Below are positions 17,629 to 28,119 of a stretch of 64,000 bases of DNA, one piece after another. A model generated the notes under the pieces. That model had not been told where the DNA came from and made no database searches. It saw only the letters and a list, made by a program, of their open reading frames with translations. Every line of letters begins with the position of its first letter. Positions within the stretch are counted from its first letter, which is position 1. The DNA is from Luteimonas mephitis DSM 12574 (GTDB lineage Bacteria > Pseudomonadota > Gammaproteobacteria > Xanthomonadales > Xanthomonadaceae). The stretch lies in the NCBI RefSeq assembly GCF_000422305.1, contig NZ_AULN01000012.1, forward strand, positions 78,501 through 142,500. The letters run 5' to 3'. A program made the position numbers and the translations under genes.

Positions 17629-19467
17629 GTGGAACCGACCGATATCCGCAACCCCGACACCTTCCACAAGGTCGTCGACTGCCAGTGGGCCTGCCCGGCG
17701 CATACGCCGGTTCCCGAATACATCCGCCTGATCGCCGCCGGCCGCCACGCCGATGCCTACATGGTGAACTGGCACTCCAACGTCTTCCCCGGAATCCTCG
17801 GCCGCACCTGCGACCGCCCCTGCGAGCCCGCCTGCCGGCGCGGCCGGGTGGAGGAGAACAACGGCCCCGAGTCGATGCGAGACAAGCCCGAGCCGGTGGC
17901 GATCTGCCGGCTCAAGCGCGTCGCCGCCGACCACAAGGGCGACGTGCGCGCGCGGATGCCCAAACCCGCCGCGCAGCCAAACGGAAAACGCATCGCCTGC
18001 GTCGGCGCCGGGCCGTCGTCGCTGACCGTCGCCCGCGACCTCGCACCGCTGGGCTACCAGGTCACCGTGTTCGAAGCCGACCCGAAGGCCGGCGGCTTCA
18101 TGCGTACCCAGGTGCCGCGGTTCCGTCTGCCCGAGGAAGTGATCGACGAGGAGTGCGGCTACATCCTCGACCTGGGCGTGGAGTTCGTCGGCGGCCGTCG
18201 CATCGATTCGATGAAGGCGCTGCTGGGCGAGGGCTTTGATGCGGTCTTCGTCGGCAGCGGGGCGCCGCGCGGGCGCGACCTCGACCTGCCCGGGCGCAAG
18301 GAGGGTGCCGCCAGCATCCACGTCGGCCTCGACTGGCTGGCCAACGTCTACTTCGGCCACGTCACCAGGATCGGCAAGCGCGCGCTGGTGCTCGGCGGCG
18401 GCAACACCGCGATGGACTGCTGCCGCTCCGCGCGCCGGCTCGGCGGCACCGACGTCAAGGTGCTGGTGCGCTCCGGCTTCGACGAGATGAAGGCCAGCCC
18501 GTGGGAGAAGGAGGACGCGATGCACGAGGGCATCCCGATCCTCGACTATCGCGTGCCCAAGGCCTTCGTCCACGCCAGCGGCCGGCTCACCGGCATGACC
18601 TTCGAACGCGTGCGTGCCGAGTACGACGAGCGTGGCCGGCGCAAGCTGGTGCCCACCGGCGAGCCGGACGAATTCCATCCCTGCGACGAGGTGCTGATCG
18701 CGGTCGGGCAGGAGAACGCCTTCCCCTGGATCGAGCGCGACGCCGGGATCGAGTTCGGCGAGTGGGACATGCCGGTGGTCGACAGGGTCACCCACCAGTC
18801 CTCGCTGCCGCACGTGCTGTTCGGCGGCGATGCCGCGTTCGGACCGAAGAACATCATCTGGGCGGTCGCGCACGGCCACGCCGCGGCGATCAGCATCGAC
18901 AAGCTGCTGCACGGCGAGGACCCGCGCGAGCGCCCCGACCCGATGGTGCGGCTCGAATCGCAAAAAATGGGCATCCACGAGTGGAGCTACGACAACGCCG
19001 TCTCGCCCGACGAGCGTTACGCGGTGCCGTGGGCGGAGGCGGCGAAGAAGCTCGACAGCATCAGCACCGAGGTCGAACTGGGCTTCGACGCCGCCACCGC
19101 GTGGAAGGAAACCCAGCGCTGCCTCAACTGCGACGTGCAGACCGTGTTCACCCGCGACAAGTGCATCGAATGCGACGCCTGCGTCGACATCTGCCCGACC
19201 GACTGCATCACCTTCACCCGCAACGGCGACGAGGCCGACCTGCGCACCCGGCTGACCGCGCCGGCGCTGAACCTCGAACAGGATCTTTACGTGTCCGAAC
19301 CGCTGAAGACGATGCGGGTGATGGTCAAGGACGAGGACGTCTGCCTGCACTGCAGCCTGTGCGCCGAGCGCTGCCCGACCGGGGCCTGGGACATGCAGAA
19401 GTTCCTGCTGCTCGAAACGCACGCCGGGTCCGGCTGCCGCAGCAAGAAGCGCCGGGAGGCGGCATGA
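17629..19467 (+). CDS. GltD-like flavoprotein with fused ferredoxin domain, subunit of 2-oxoacid oxidoreductase
   Basis: A 612-aa NAD(P)H-dependent flavoprotein. Residues 1-110 form the GltD/DPYD-type N-terminal Fe-S domain (Cys18, Cys22, Cys61, Cys65, Cys69). FAD binding is at CVGAGPSSLTVARDL (about 124-138) and NAD(P) binding at LVLGGGNTAMDCCRSARRLG. The C-terminal 100 residues carry two 4Fe-4S motifs, CIECDACVDICP and CLHCSLCAERCP. It heads an operon with 2-oxoacid oxidoreductase alpha and beta, so it likely moves electrons between the TPP enzyme and NAD(P). A comparable NADP-linked 2-oxoglutarate oxidoreductase was reported in Azoarcus evansii. GTG 17629 is chosen for its GGAG with 7-nt spacing and a family-like start, EPTDIRNPDTFHKVVD. 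Confidence 0.85.
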   Translation: MEPTDIRNPDTFHKVVDCQWACPAHTPVPEYIRLIAAGRHADAYMVNWHSNVFPGILGRTCDRPCEPACRRGRVEENNGPESMRDKPEPVAICRLKRVAADHKGDVRARMPKPAAQPNGKRIACVGAGPSSLTVARDLAPLGYQVTVFEADPKAGGFMRTQVPRFRLPEEVIDEECGYILDLGVEFVGGRRIDSMKALLGEGFDAVFVGSGAPRGRDLDLPGRKEGAASIHVGLDWLANVYFGHVTRIGKRALVLGGGNTAMDCCRSARRLGGTDVKVLVRSGFDEMKASPWEKEDAMHEGIPILDYRVPKAFVHASGRLTGMTFERVRAEYDERGRRKLVPTGEPDEFHPCDEVLIAVGQENAFPWIERDAGIEFGEWDMPVVDRVTHQSSLPHVLFGGDAAFGPKNIIWAVAHGHAAAISIDKLLHGEDPRERPDPMVRLESQKMGIHEWSYDNAVSPDERYAVPWAEAAKKLDSISTEVELGFDAATAWKETQRCLNCDVQTVFTRDKCIECDACVDICPTDCITFTRNGDEADLRTRLTAPALNLEQDLYVSEPLKTMRVMVKDEDVCLHCSLCAERCPTGAWDMQKFLLLETHAGSGCRSKKRREAA

Positions 19468-19526
19468 ACGTCGAAGAGGCCGTGCCGGCTTTTCGCCAGG
19501 TTGTTCGCGCCGGGGGCGTCGCATGA
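19464..19526 (+). CDS. 20-codon minigene coupled at both ends
   Basis: A 20-residue frame, MNVEEAVPAFRQVVRAGGVA, starts at ATG 19464, overlapping the stop of the upstream flavoprotein as ATGA. It stops at TGA 19524-19526, overlapping the ATG of the downstream alpha subunit, again as ATGA. A good Shine-Dalgarno GGGAGG lies 5 nt before its ATG. No function is recognisable; the most economical reading is a translational-coupling leader that hands ribosomes from gene 1 to gene 2. It may be only chance. Confidence 0.4.
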   Translation: MNVEEAVPAFRQVVRAGGVA

Positions 19527-21376
19527 CCCCCGTCCATGCGCCGCTCCAGTCCACCAACGATTTCGTCGTCAAGTTCGCCAACGTCAACGGTTCCGGCTCC
19601 GCCTCCGCCAACGAGCTGTTCGCCAAGGCCATCCTGCGCATGGGCGTGCCGGTCAGTCCGCGCAACATTTTCCCGTCCAACATCCAGGGCCTGCCTACGT
19701 GGTACGAGGTGCGCGTGTCCGAGCGCGGCTGGCTCGGCCGCCGCGGCGGCGTCGACCTGATGGTGGCGATGAATCCGCAGACCTGGGACGTCGACGTCGC
19801 CGAGATCGAGCCGGGCGGCTACCTGTTCTACGACAACAGCAAGCCGATGCCGAAGTCGAAGTTCCGCGATGACGTCACCATCGTCGGCGTCCCGCTGACG
19901 CAGATCTGCAACGCGACCTACGACGATCCGCGCCAGCGCCAGCTGTTCAAGAACATCATGTACGTCGGCGCGCTGAGCGCGCTGCTGGAGGTCGATCCGG
20001 CGGTGATTGAAACGCTGATCGGCGAGCAGTACCGGACCAAGCCGAAGCTGCTGGCGCCGAACGTCGAGGCGCTGCACCTGGGACGCAGCTGGGTCATGGA
20101 GCACCTGCCGCACCCGATCGGGCTGCGCGTGCGCAAGGCCGATGCCGTCGGCCACCGTATCTTCGTCGAAGGCAATGCCGCCGCGGCGCTTGGCTGCGTG
20201 TACGGCGGGGCCACCGTCTGCGCGTGGTATCCGATCACGCCATCGTCGTCGCTGGCCGAGGCCTTCCAGAAGTACTGCCAGAAGTACCGCGTCGACGACG
20301 CCGGCAGGGCGCGCTTCGCGGTGATCCAGGCCGAGGACGAGATCGCGTCGATCGGCATGGTGGTCGGCGCCGGCTGGAACGGCGCGCGCGCCTTCACCAC
20401 CACCTCGGGGCCGGGCGTGTCGCTGATGAACGAGTTCATCGGCCTGGCGTACTTCGCCGAGATCCCGGTGACGATCCTCAACGTGCAGCGCGGCGGGCCC
20501 TCGACCGGCATGCCCACGCGCACCCAGCAGTCCGACGTGCTGGCCTGCGCCTATGCCTCGCACGGCGATACGAAGCACGTGCTGCTGTTCCCGGAAGACC
20601 CGCGCGAATGCTTCGAGTTCGCGGCGGCCGCGTTCGATCTCGCCGACCGGCTGCAGACGCCGGTGTTCGTGATGAGCGACCTGGACATCGGCATGAACCA
20701 GCGGCTGTGCGCGCCGTTCGCGTGGGACGACGCGCGCACCTATGACCGCGGCAAGGTGATGACCGCCGAACAGCTCGACAGCGGCCGCGAGTTCGCGCGC
20801 TACAAGGACGTCGACGGCGACGGCATTCCCTGGCGCACCTGGCCGGGCACGCATCCGGACAGGGGCGCGTACTTCACCCGCGGCACCTCGCGCAATCCGC
20901 AGGCGCAGTACTCCGAGCGCGGCGCGGATTACGTCTACAACATGCAGCGGCTGCTGCAGAAGTTCGAGACCGCGAAGTCGCTGGTGCCGCAGCCCGTTGC
21001 GTCGCAGTCCGAGGTGCCGGCCCGGCACGGCGCGATCTTCTACGGTTCCACCAGCCCGGCGATGGCCGAAGCAGTCGAACACCTGCAGGCCGTCGGCATC
21101 GCCATCGACACGCTGCGCATCCGCGCGTTCCCGTTCCCGGAATCGGTGCGCGACTTCATCGATGCGCACGACGCGGTGTTCGTGGTCGAGCAGAACCGCG
21201 ACGGCCAGCTGCGTTCGCTGCTGGTCAACGAATTCGGCATCGATCCGGCGCGGCTGGTCGCGGTGCTGCACTACGACGGCACGCCGATCACGGCGCGCTT
21301 CATCGCCGGGGCGGTCAAGGAGCGCATCGCTGTTTCCTTCTCCCTCCGGGAGAAGGTGGCGCAAAGCGCCGGATGA
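19523..21376 (+). CDS. 2-oxoacid:acceptor oxidoreductase subunit alpha (gamma-alpha fusion)
   Basis: A 617-aa protein. Residues 1 to about 190 are the gamma (POR) domain: FANVNGSGSASANELFAKAI, GVPLTQICNATYDDPRQRQLFKN. The rest is the alpha pyrimidine-binding domain with the usual GNAAAALGCVYGGATVCAWYPITPSSSLAE and QAEDEIASIGMVVGAGWNGARAFTTTSGPG. With the beta subunit it would oxidatively decarboxylate a 2-oxoacid (2-oxoglutarate or pyruvate) with CoA. The last 14 residues (VSFSLREKVAQSAG) are encoded by a dispersed intergenic repeat that begins at 21336 and are probably a late acquisition. Starts within the stop of the 20-codon minigene. Confidence 0.88.
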   Translation: MTPVHAPLQSTNDFVVKFANVNGSGSASANELFAKAILRMGVPVSPRNIFPSNIQGLPTWYEVRVSERGWLGRRGGVDLMVAMNPQTWDVDVAEIEPGGYLFYDNSKPMPKSKFRDDVTIVGVPLTQICNATYDDPRQRQLFKNIMYVGALSALLEVDPAVIETLIGEQYRTKPKLLAPNVEALHLGRSWVMEHLPHPIGLRVRKADAVGHRIFVEGNAAAALGCVYGGATVCAWYPITPSSSLAEAFQKYCQKYRVDDAGRARFAVIQAEDEIASIGMVVGAGWNGARAFTTTSGPGVSLMNEFIGLAYFAEIPVTILNVQRGGPSTGMPTRTQQSDVLACAYASHGDTKHVLLFPEDPRECFEFAAAAFDLADRLQTPVFVMSDLDIGMNQRLCAPFAWDDARTYDRGKVMTAEQLDSGREFARYKDVDGDGIPWRTWPGTHPDRGAYFTRGTSRNPQAQYSERGADYVYNMQRLLQKFETAKSLVPQPVASQSEVPARHGAIFYGSTSPAMAEAVEHLQAVGIAIDTLRIRAFPFPESVRDFIDAHDAVFVVEQNRDGQLRSLLVNEFGIDPARLVAVLHYDGTPITARFIAGAVKERIAVSFSLREKVAQSAG

Positions 21377-21552
21377 GGGCAGGCAATGACTGGCCGACCA
21401 ACCTTCATCGCGAACGGAAAGTCCGTTCCCTCATCCGCCCTTCGGGCACCTCGCTCCGCGCCCCGGCCTGGGCGCCAGCGCCCAGGCGTTCATCGTCGCG
21501 CGGACCAGTGGTCCGCAAAAACTTCTCTTCACCCCAGAGGGAGAAGGGAACA
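21336..21552. repeat. Paired CCTTCTCCC...GGGAGAAGG repeat between alpha and beta
   Basis: The left half (21336-21380) is CCTTCTCCCtCCGGGAGAAGG followed by GCGCcggATGAGGG. The right half (21425-21551) is its inverted counterpart, from CCCTCATCCGCCC to GGGAGAAGGG. Between lies a secondary palindrome GGCCTGGGCGC-cag-GCGCCCAGGC. The left half overlaps the last codons of the alpha gene. Related copies are at 44795, 49672, 49775 and 54165, and a derivative sits inside mpl. Confidence 0.8.
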
Positions 21553-21567
21553 GCACGAGCCAAGCCC

Positions 21568-22623
21568 ATGACCTACCTCGCCAAGCCAAAGCTCCACCAC
21601 CCTTCGCTCGGCTGCAACGCGATCGGCTTCACCCGCCGCGACTACGAGGGCAAGATCAGCACCCTGTGCGCGGGCTGCGGGCACGACTCGATCTCGGCGG
21701 CGATCATCCAGGCCTGCTGGGAACTCGACATCCAGCCACACCGCGTCGCCAAGCTCTCGGGCATCGGCTGCAGTTCGAAGACGCCGGACTACTTCCTCGG
21801 CCAGTCGCACGGCTTCAACACCGTGCACGGGCGCATGCCGTCGGTGCTGACCGGCGCCAGCCTCGCCAACCGCGAGCTGATCTACCTCGGCGTGTCCGGC
21901 GACGGCGATTCGGCGTCGATCGGCATCGGCCAGTTCGTGCATGCGATCCGCCGCGGCGTCGACATGGTCTACATCGTCGAGAACAACGGCGTGTACGGGC
22001 TGACCAAGGGCCAGTTCTCGGCCACCGCCGACCAGGGCTCGGTGTCGAAGAAGGGCGTGGCCAACACCGACACTCCGCTGGACATGGTGACGATGGCGCT
22101 GCAGCTCGGTGCCAGCTACGTAGCGCGCGGATTCTCCGGTGACAAGTCGCAGCTGGTGCCGCTGATCAAGGGCGCGCTGTCGCACCGCGGCGCCGCCTTC
22201 CTCGACGTGATCAGTCCCTGCGTGGCCTTCAACAACCACGCCGGCAGCACCAAGAGCTACGACTACGTGCGCGAGCACAACGACGCTGTCAACCAGCTCG
22301 ACGTGATGCTGCCGCGCGCCGAGATCGTGGTCGACTACGAAGCGGGTGAAACCATCGACGTCGAGCAGCACGACGGCTCGGTCCTGCGCCTGCGGAAGCT
22401 GGACGCCGACTACGATCCGCGCGACCGGATCGCGGCGATGAACCTGATCCAGCAGCGCCACGCGCGCGGCGAAGTGGTGACCGGCCTGCTGTACGTCGAT
22501 GCCGCGGCCGGCGACCTGCATGGCCACATCAACACGGTGCCGGCGCCGCTGAACTCGCTTGGCGTGGACGAGTTGAACCCGGGCGCAGCGGCACTGGAAA
22601 AGATCAACGCCGCTTTGCGCTGA
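21568..22623 (+). CDS. 2-oxoacid:ferredoxin oxidoreductase subunit beta
   Basis: A 351-aa TPP-binding beta subunit. The TPP motif is GDGD at residues 111-114 with NN at 139-140 (IVENNGVYGLTKGQFSAT). Probable cluster ligands include Cys34 and Cys37 in TLCAGCGHDS and Cys68 in GIGCSSKTPDYF. Length matches the KorB/OforB group. It follows alpha after a 191-bp repeat-filled gap. ATG 21568 is chosen because the upstream part of the frame is repeat DNA. Substrate preference between pyruvate and 2-oxoglutarate is not decided by sequence alone. Confidence 0.92.
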   Translation: MTYLAKPKLHHPSLGCNAIGFTRRDYEGKISTLCAGCGHDSISAAIIQACWELDIQPHRVAKLSGIGCSSKTPDYFLGQSHGFNTVHGRMPSVLTGASLANRELIYLGVSGDGDSASIGIGQFVHAIRRGVDMVYIVENNGVYGLTKGQFSATADQGSVSKKGVANTDTPLDMVTMALQLGASYVARGFSGDKSQLVPLIKGALSHRGAAFLDVISPCVAFNNHAGSTKSYDYVREHNDAVNQLDVMLPRAEIVVDYEAGETIDVEQHDGSVLRLRKLDADYDPRDRIAAMNLIQQRHARGEVVTGLLYVDAAAGDLHGHINTVPAPLNSLGVDELNPGAAALEKINAALR

Positions 22624-22644
22624 AGCGTCGAGTCGGTCGATCCC

Positions 22645-22709
22645 GTAGGAGCGCCCCATGGGCGCGATGCGTTCTCGGTAAAGCCATCGCGCCCATGGGG
22701 CGCTCCTAC
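22645..22709. repeat. GTAGGAGCGCCCC palindromic repeat
   Basis: Intact copy of the 65-bp palindrome, between the convergent oxidoreductase beta gene and thrB. Neither gene uses it for its stop codon here. It could end both transcripts. Confidence 0.9.
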
Positions 22710-22750
22710 GGGGCCAATGCAGGTCAATGGTCCGCGTGCTGCGCACGGGA

Positions 22751-23698
22751 TCAACCCGTTTCGAGCACCTCCGCACGCGGCCCCGCCACCGGCGAGACGT
22801 ACGCGCGCGAGTCGAAGCCGGCGGCCGCGAAACCTGCGCGCATGGCCGGCGCGGCGGCTTCGGCCTGCGCCTTCGATTCGAACCATGCAAACACGCTCGG
22901 CCCGGCGCCGGAAATGCTTGCCCCCAGCGCCCCATGGTCCAGCGCCGCGGCCTTCACCGCCGCGAAGCCGGGAATCAGCGGAGCGCGTCGCGGCTCGACC
23001 AGCAGGTCGCGCAGGCCTTCGCGGATCAGGCCGGCATCACCGCGCTGCAGGCCGGTAAGGAACAGCGCCAGGCAGGCGCTCTGCTGCACGACCTGCGGCA
23101 GAGCGTACGGGTCGGCCAGCACTTCGCGGGCGCGCCGGGTTTCCAGCACCTGGTCGGGATGCACCACCACGCAGTGCAGCCAGTCGGGCGAATCCAGCCG
23201 GATCATGCGCTGCGCGGTGGCCATCACCACGCCGCCGAGCAGCATCGGCGCGACGTTGTCGCCCTGGCGGCTGCGGCTGGACACGGCTTCGCCGTCGATC
23301 GCGAACGGATACAGCGCCTCGCGCGGCAGCGGCGCGTCGAGCAGCGCGTTCGCCGCCACCAGCGCGGCCACGCACGAGGCCGCGGAGCCGCCGAGGCCGG
23401 CGCCCACCGGGATGCCCTTCTCAAGCTCCAGTTCGAAGCCGAACGCGAGGCCGAGCGCGGCGTGCAGCGACGCGACGGCCCGCCCGGCGGTGTTGCGCTC
23501 GATGTCCAGCGGAATCACGTCCAGGCCCGGCGCATCGCCGCCGATCGCCGCGACCCGGACCCGCGGGACGTCGATGCGCCGGACCCGGACGATGTCGCGC
23601 GGGCCCGCGATGCTGTGCCCGAGAAGGTCGAAGCCGACGCCGATGTTGCCCACGCCTGCGGGCGCGAAGGCGCGGGCGAAGTCGTTGCAAGCCTTCAT
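22751..23698 (-). CDS. thrB: Homoserine kinase
   Basis: A 315-aa GHMP kinase that phosphorylates homoserine in threonine synthesis. The ATP-binding GHMP signature is [13 protein letters not shown] at residues 98-109. N-terminal [20 protein letters not shown] and C-terminal [14 protein letters not shown] are typical of ThrB. ATG 23698 begins a family-like N-terminus; the long same-frame extension upstream runs antisense to the thiC riboswitch and is not coding. In relatives thrB sits in a thrABC operon; here neither thrA nor thrC is adjacent. Confidence 0.93.
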   Translation of the reverse strand: MKACNDFARAFAPAGVGNIGVGFDLLGHSIAGPRDIVRVRRIDVPRVRVAAIGGDAPGLDVIPLDIERNTAGRAVASLHAALGLAFGFELELEKGIPVGAGLGGSAASCVAALVAANALLDAPLPREALYPFAIDGEAVSSRSRQGDNVAPMLLGGVVMATAQRMIRLDSPDWLHCVVVHPDQVLETRRAREVLADPYALPQVVQQSACLALFLTGLQRGDAGLIREGLRDLLVEPRRAPLIPGFAAVKAAALDHGALGASISGAGPSVFAWFESKAQAEAAAPAMRAGFAAAGFDSRAYVSPVAGPRAEVLETG

Positions 23699-24063
23699 GC
23701 GCGGAGGCTGCGCGCGATGGACGCGGGATTTCCAGCGACGGGGGGCGGAGCTACCGGCATCGGTTTTCCTGGGAGGGCAAGGCGCTGCAGGCGCGCGGTG
23801 CGCATTCTCACGCGATTCGCGCGCTCGCGTCAGCTTTCGCCCCTGGGCGGAAGCCGGTCGCCGGTCAGCGGAAGTGGCCATCGCACCTGTCGCCAGCCAG
23901 TCCAGCGCCTTGCGAGCGCGTCCTTCAGTGCGCGCAAGATGCGCGCCGCCCGGCACCGCTGGCCGGTCGACGCCCCGGGGCCCGCGCCGCAGCGCGGCGG
24001 CTCCATCGGCAGGGTTGCCGGTCGAACTGGCCTCCCGCTTCGCATCGTGATCCAATGGCCGTT

Positions 24064-26133
<2,070 letters not shown>

Positions 26134-26263
26134 GGCGGCCTTCGACCAGGGCCGACGGGCAGCGACGGCGTCAGCCGGCGTTCACCGGTGGTTGGCCTTT
26201 GCTCACGCCGGAAGCCGGGCAGGGCGTGCTAGCGTTCGCCCATCACCGAACGGAGGTGTCGTC

Positions 26264-26866
26264 ATGAAAGCTTCGCATCGATTCGGCGCCTGGCTGCTGG
26301 CAGCCTGCGCGCTCGCGCTGCTCGCCGGCTGCGCGACCGGCCCGCGGGTCAGTACCGACGCGGATCCCCGGGCCGACTTCTCGCGCTATCGCACCTGGGC
26401 TTTCTACCAGCCGATCGCGATGGAGCAGTCGGGTTACTCGACCTTCCTCACCGAGCGCATCCGCGACGACGTGCGCCGCGAGATGGAAGCGCGCGGTTAC
26501 GCCTACGACGAGGCGTCGCCCGACCTGCGGGTGAACTTCCAGGGCATCGTGCAGGAAAAGACCAACGTCTACAGCGTGCCAAGGACCGACTTCCAGTACT
26601 TCTACAGCTATCGCCATCGCGCCTACTACGCAGTGCCGTACTGGTACGACGAAGCGCAGGTGAGCCGGTACACCGAGGGCACGCTGACGGTCGACCTGGT
26701 CGACGCGGCGCGCAACCACCTGGTCTGGACCGGAGCGGCGATCGGGCGGGTGACGCGCAAGGCGCCGGAGGAACGGGCGGCGGATGTCGATCGCGCCATC
26801 GCGGAAATCTTCATGCGCTATCCGTTCCGCGCCGGAAGTCGCGCAGGCAGCCTCCCCGCACAATGA
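26264..26866 (+). CDS. DUF4136 lipoprotein
   Basis: A 200-aa outer-membrane-type lipoprotein with lipobox LAG-Cys23 and a DUF4136 domain: DFSRYRTWAFYQP at the start, the central LRVNFQGIVQEKTNV and YTEGTLTVDLVDAARNHLVWTGAAIG near the end. The family is widespread and its function unknown. ATG 26264 follows CGGAGG with 7-nt spacing. The ion-channel-like gene follows 13 bp later, so the two probably form an operon. Confidence 0.88.
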   Translation: MKASHRFGAWLLAACALALLAGCATGPRVSTDADPRADFSRYRTWAFYQPIAMEQSGYSTFLTERIRDDVRREMEARGYAYDEASPDLRVNFQGIVQEKTNVYSVPRTDFQYFYSYRHRAYYAVPYWYDEAQVSRYTEGTLTVDLVDAARNHLVWTGAAIGRVTRKAPEERAADVDRAIAEIFMRYPFRAGSRAGSLPAQ

Positions 26867-26879
26867 GGCAAGTGCCGCG

Positions 26880-27569
26880 ATGAACTGGGCGCCACCGCTC
26901 CTGGCGCCGTGGCGCCTGGCCCGCGGCCTGCGCAAGCACCCGTCGGCCATCCTGCTGGCCGTGCAGATGCTGGGCATCCTGTCTTACCCGCTGATGGAGG
27001 ACACCGGCGTCGGTCGCGCGCTGTTCGGCGCGATGAGCATCGCGGTGCTGTCGCTGGTTTTGTGGGTGATCAACCGGGCGTCCGCGCACTGGGTGGCGTG
27101 GCTGCTCGCGGTGCCGGCGGTGGCGATGTCGCTGCTGGCGAACTTCGTCGGCATGCCGATGCTGCTGCCCTGGGCGCATGCCTTCGAGTCGGTCCTCTAC
27201 TTCTACGCCGTCGCGGGGCTGATCCGCTACATGCTCGGCGACATGCGCGTGACCACCGACGAACTGGTCGCGGCGGCCACCACCTTCACCCTGATGGCGT
27301 GGGCGTTCGCCTATGCGTTCTCGGCATGCCAGGCGTGGGTGCCGGGCAGTTTCAGCGATGTCGCCGTCCCGCCGCAGCCGCGGACGTGGATGGAGCTGCT
27401 GTTCCTGAGCTTCAGCACGCTGTCGGGCGTGGGCCTGAGCGACATCGTGCCGCTCTCGCCGCTGGCGCGCGCGTTGACGATGCTGGCGATGTTTTCCGGC
27501 GTGATGTACATCGCCATCGCCGTCTCGCGGCTGATTGCGCTGACGGTGATCCGGCAGCAGCAGCGCTGA
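26880..27569 (+). CDS. Ion-channel-like membrane protein with unusual pore loop
   Basis: A 229-aa integral membrane protein with about six hydrophobic segments; the last two flank a pore-helix-like stretch ELLFLSFSTLSGVGLSDIVP. This resembles the Ion_trans_2 pore (TLTTVGYGDIVP) but the filter reads G-V-G-L-S-D rather than G-Y-G-D. It is most likely a bacterial two-TM-per-pore cation channel relative; loss of the canonical Tyr/Gly pair makes potassium selectivity doubtful. It follows the DUF4136 lipoprotein gene closely. Confidence 0.75.
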   Translation: MNWAPPLLAPWRLARGLRKHPSAILLAVQMLGILSYPLMEDTGVGRALFGAMSIAVLSLVLWVINRASAHWVAWLLAVPAVAMSLLANFVGMPMLLPWAHAFESVLYFYAVAGLIRYMLGDMRVTTDELVAAATTFTLMAWAFAYAFSACQAWVPGSFSDVAVPPQPRTWMELLFLSFSTLSGVGLSDIVPLSPLARALTMLAMFSGVMYIAIAVSRLIALTVIRQQQR

Positions 27570-27708
27570 ACCCGGGTCGGTGCCGGCCCTGGCCGGCTTC
27601 CGCTGCAACGGCCAGGGGCGCGCACCGTTCCGCGTACGCCTGGCCTGCCCCGGGAAAGAGCAGGCGCGCGAGGCTGAAGCCGGAGTCGCGCCCGTCGGAG
27701 CGGACGAT

Positions 27709-28107
27709 TCAGGGACGCGCGCGCCGTGCGACTTCGGCAACCGTTTGCGGGGTGACCCGCCACTGGTCCGGGTCCTCGTAGGCGAAGACCACCGAAGCCT
27801 TGCCGGTGGCCTTGTCGAGCCTCACCACGCAGGCGCGCCACGCGTCCCGCCCCTCGACGCGGGTCGCCGCGCGCAGGGCGTCGATGCGGTCCTCGAGCTC
27901 GGGCGCTGCGGGCGTCGCCGGTTGCCCCGGCTCCTCGCCGACGTAGCGAAATCCGTTGAGCGTCGAGATGCCTTCGCCGTACCAGGCCACCAGCGCGTAC
28001 TTGTCCCACGGCTGTGCGGCGACCTTGCGGTCGCCGGCGATCATGCGGCCGATCTCGACGACCAGTGCATTGAGGATCGGTGCATCCTTGTCCATCGGGT
28101 TGAACAA
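27709..28107 (-). CDS. YezG/DUF600-like immunity protein
   Basis: A 132-aa acidic cytosolic protein directly after a nuclease toxin gene on the same strand (12-nt gap). The N-terminal helix VVEIGRMIAGDRKV, the strand WDKYALVAWYGEG and the C-terminal WRACVVRLDKATGKASVVFAYEDPDQWRVTP resemble the YezG/DUF600 immunity family (pattern: Lys-x-Gly-Lys ... Tyr-x-Asp-Pro-x-x-Trp-x-Val-Thr-Pro). The role would be to bind and neutralise the cognate nuclease. Family assignment is by pattern memory; the toxin context raises confidence. Confidence 0.7.
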   Translation of the reverse strand: MFNPMDKDAPILNALVVEIGRMIAGDRKVAAQPWDKYALVAWYGEGISTLNGFRYVGEEPGQPATPAAPELEDRIDALRAATRVEGRDAWRACVVRLDKATGKASVVFAYEDPDQWRVTPQTVAEVARRARP

Positions 28108-28119
28108 CCTCGTGCTGCG

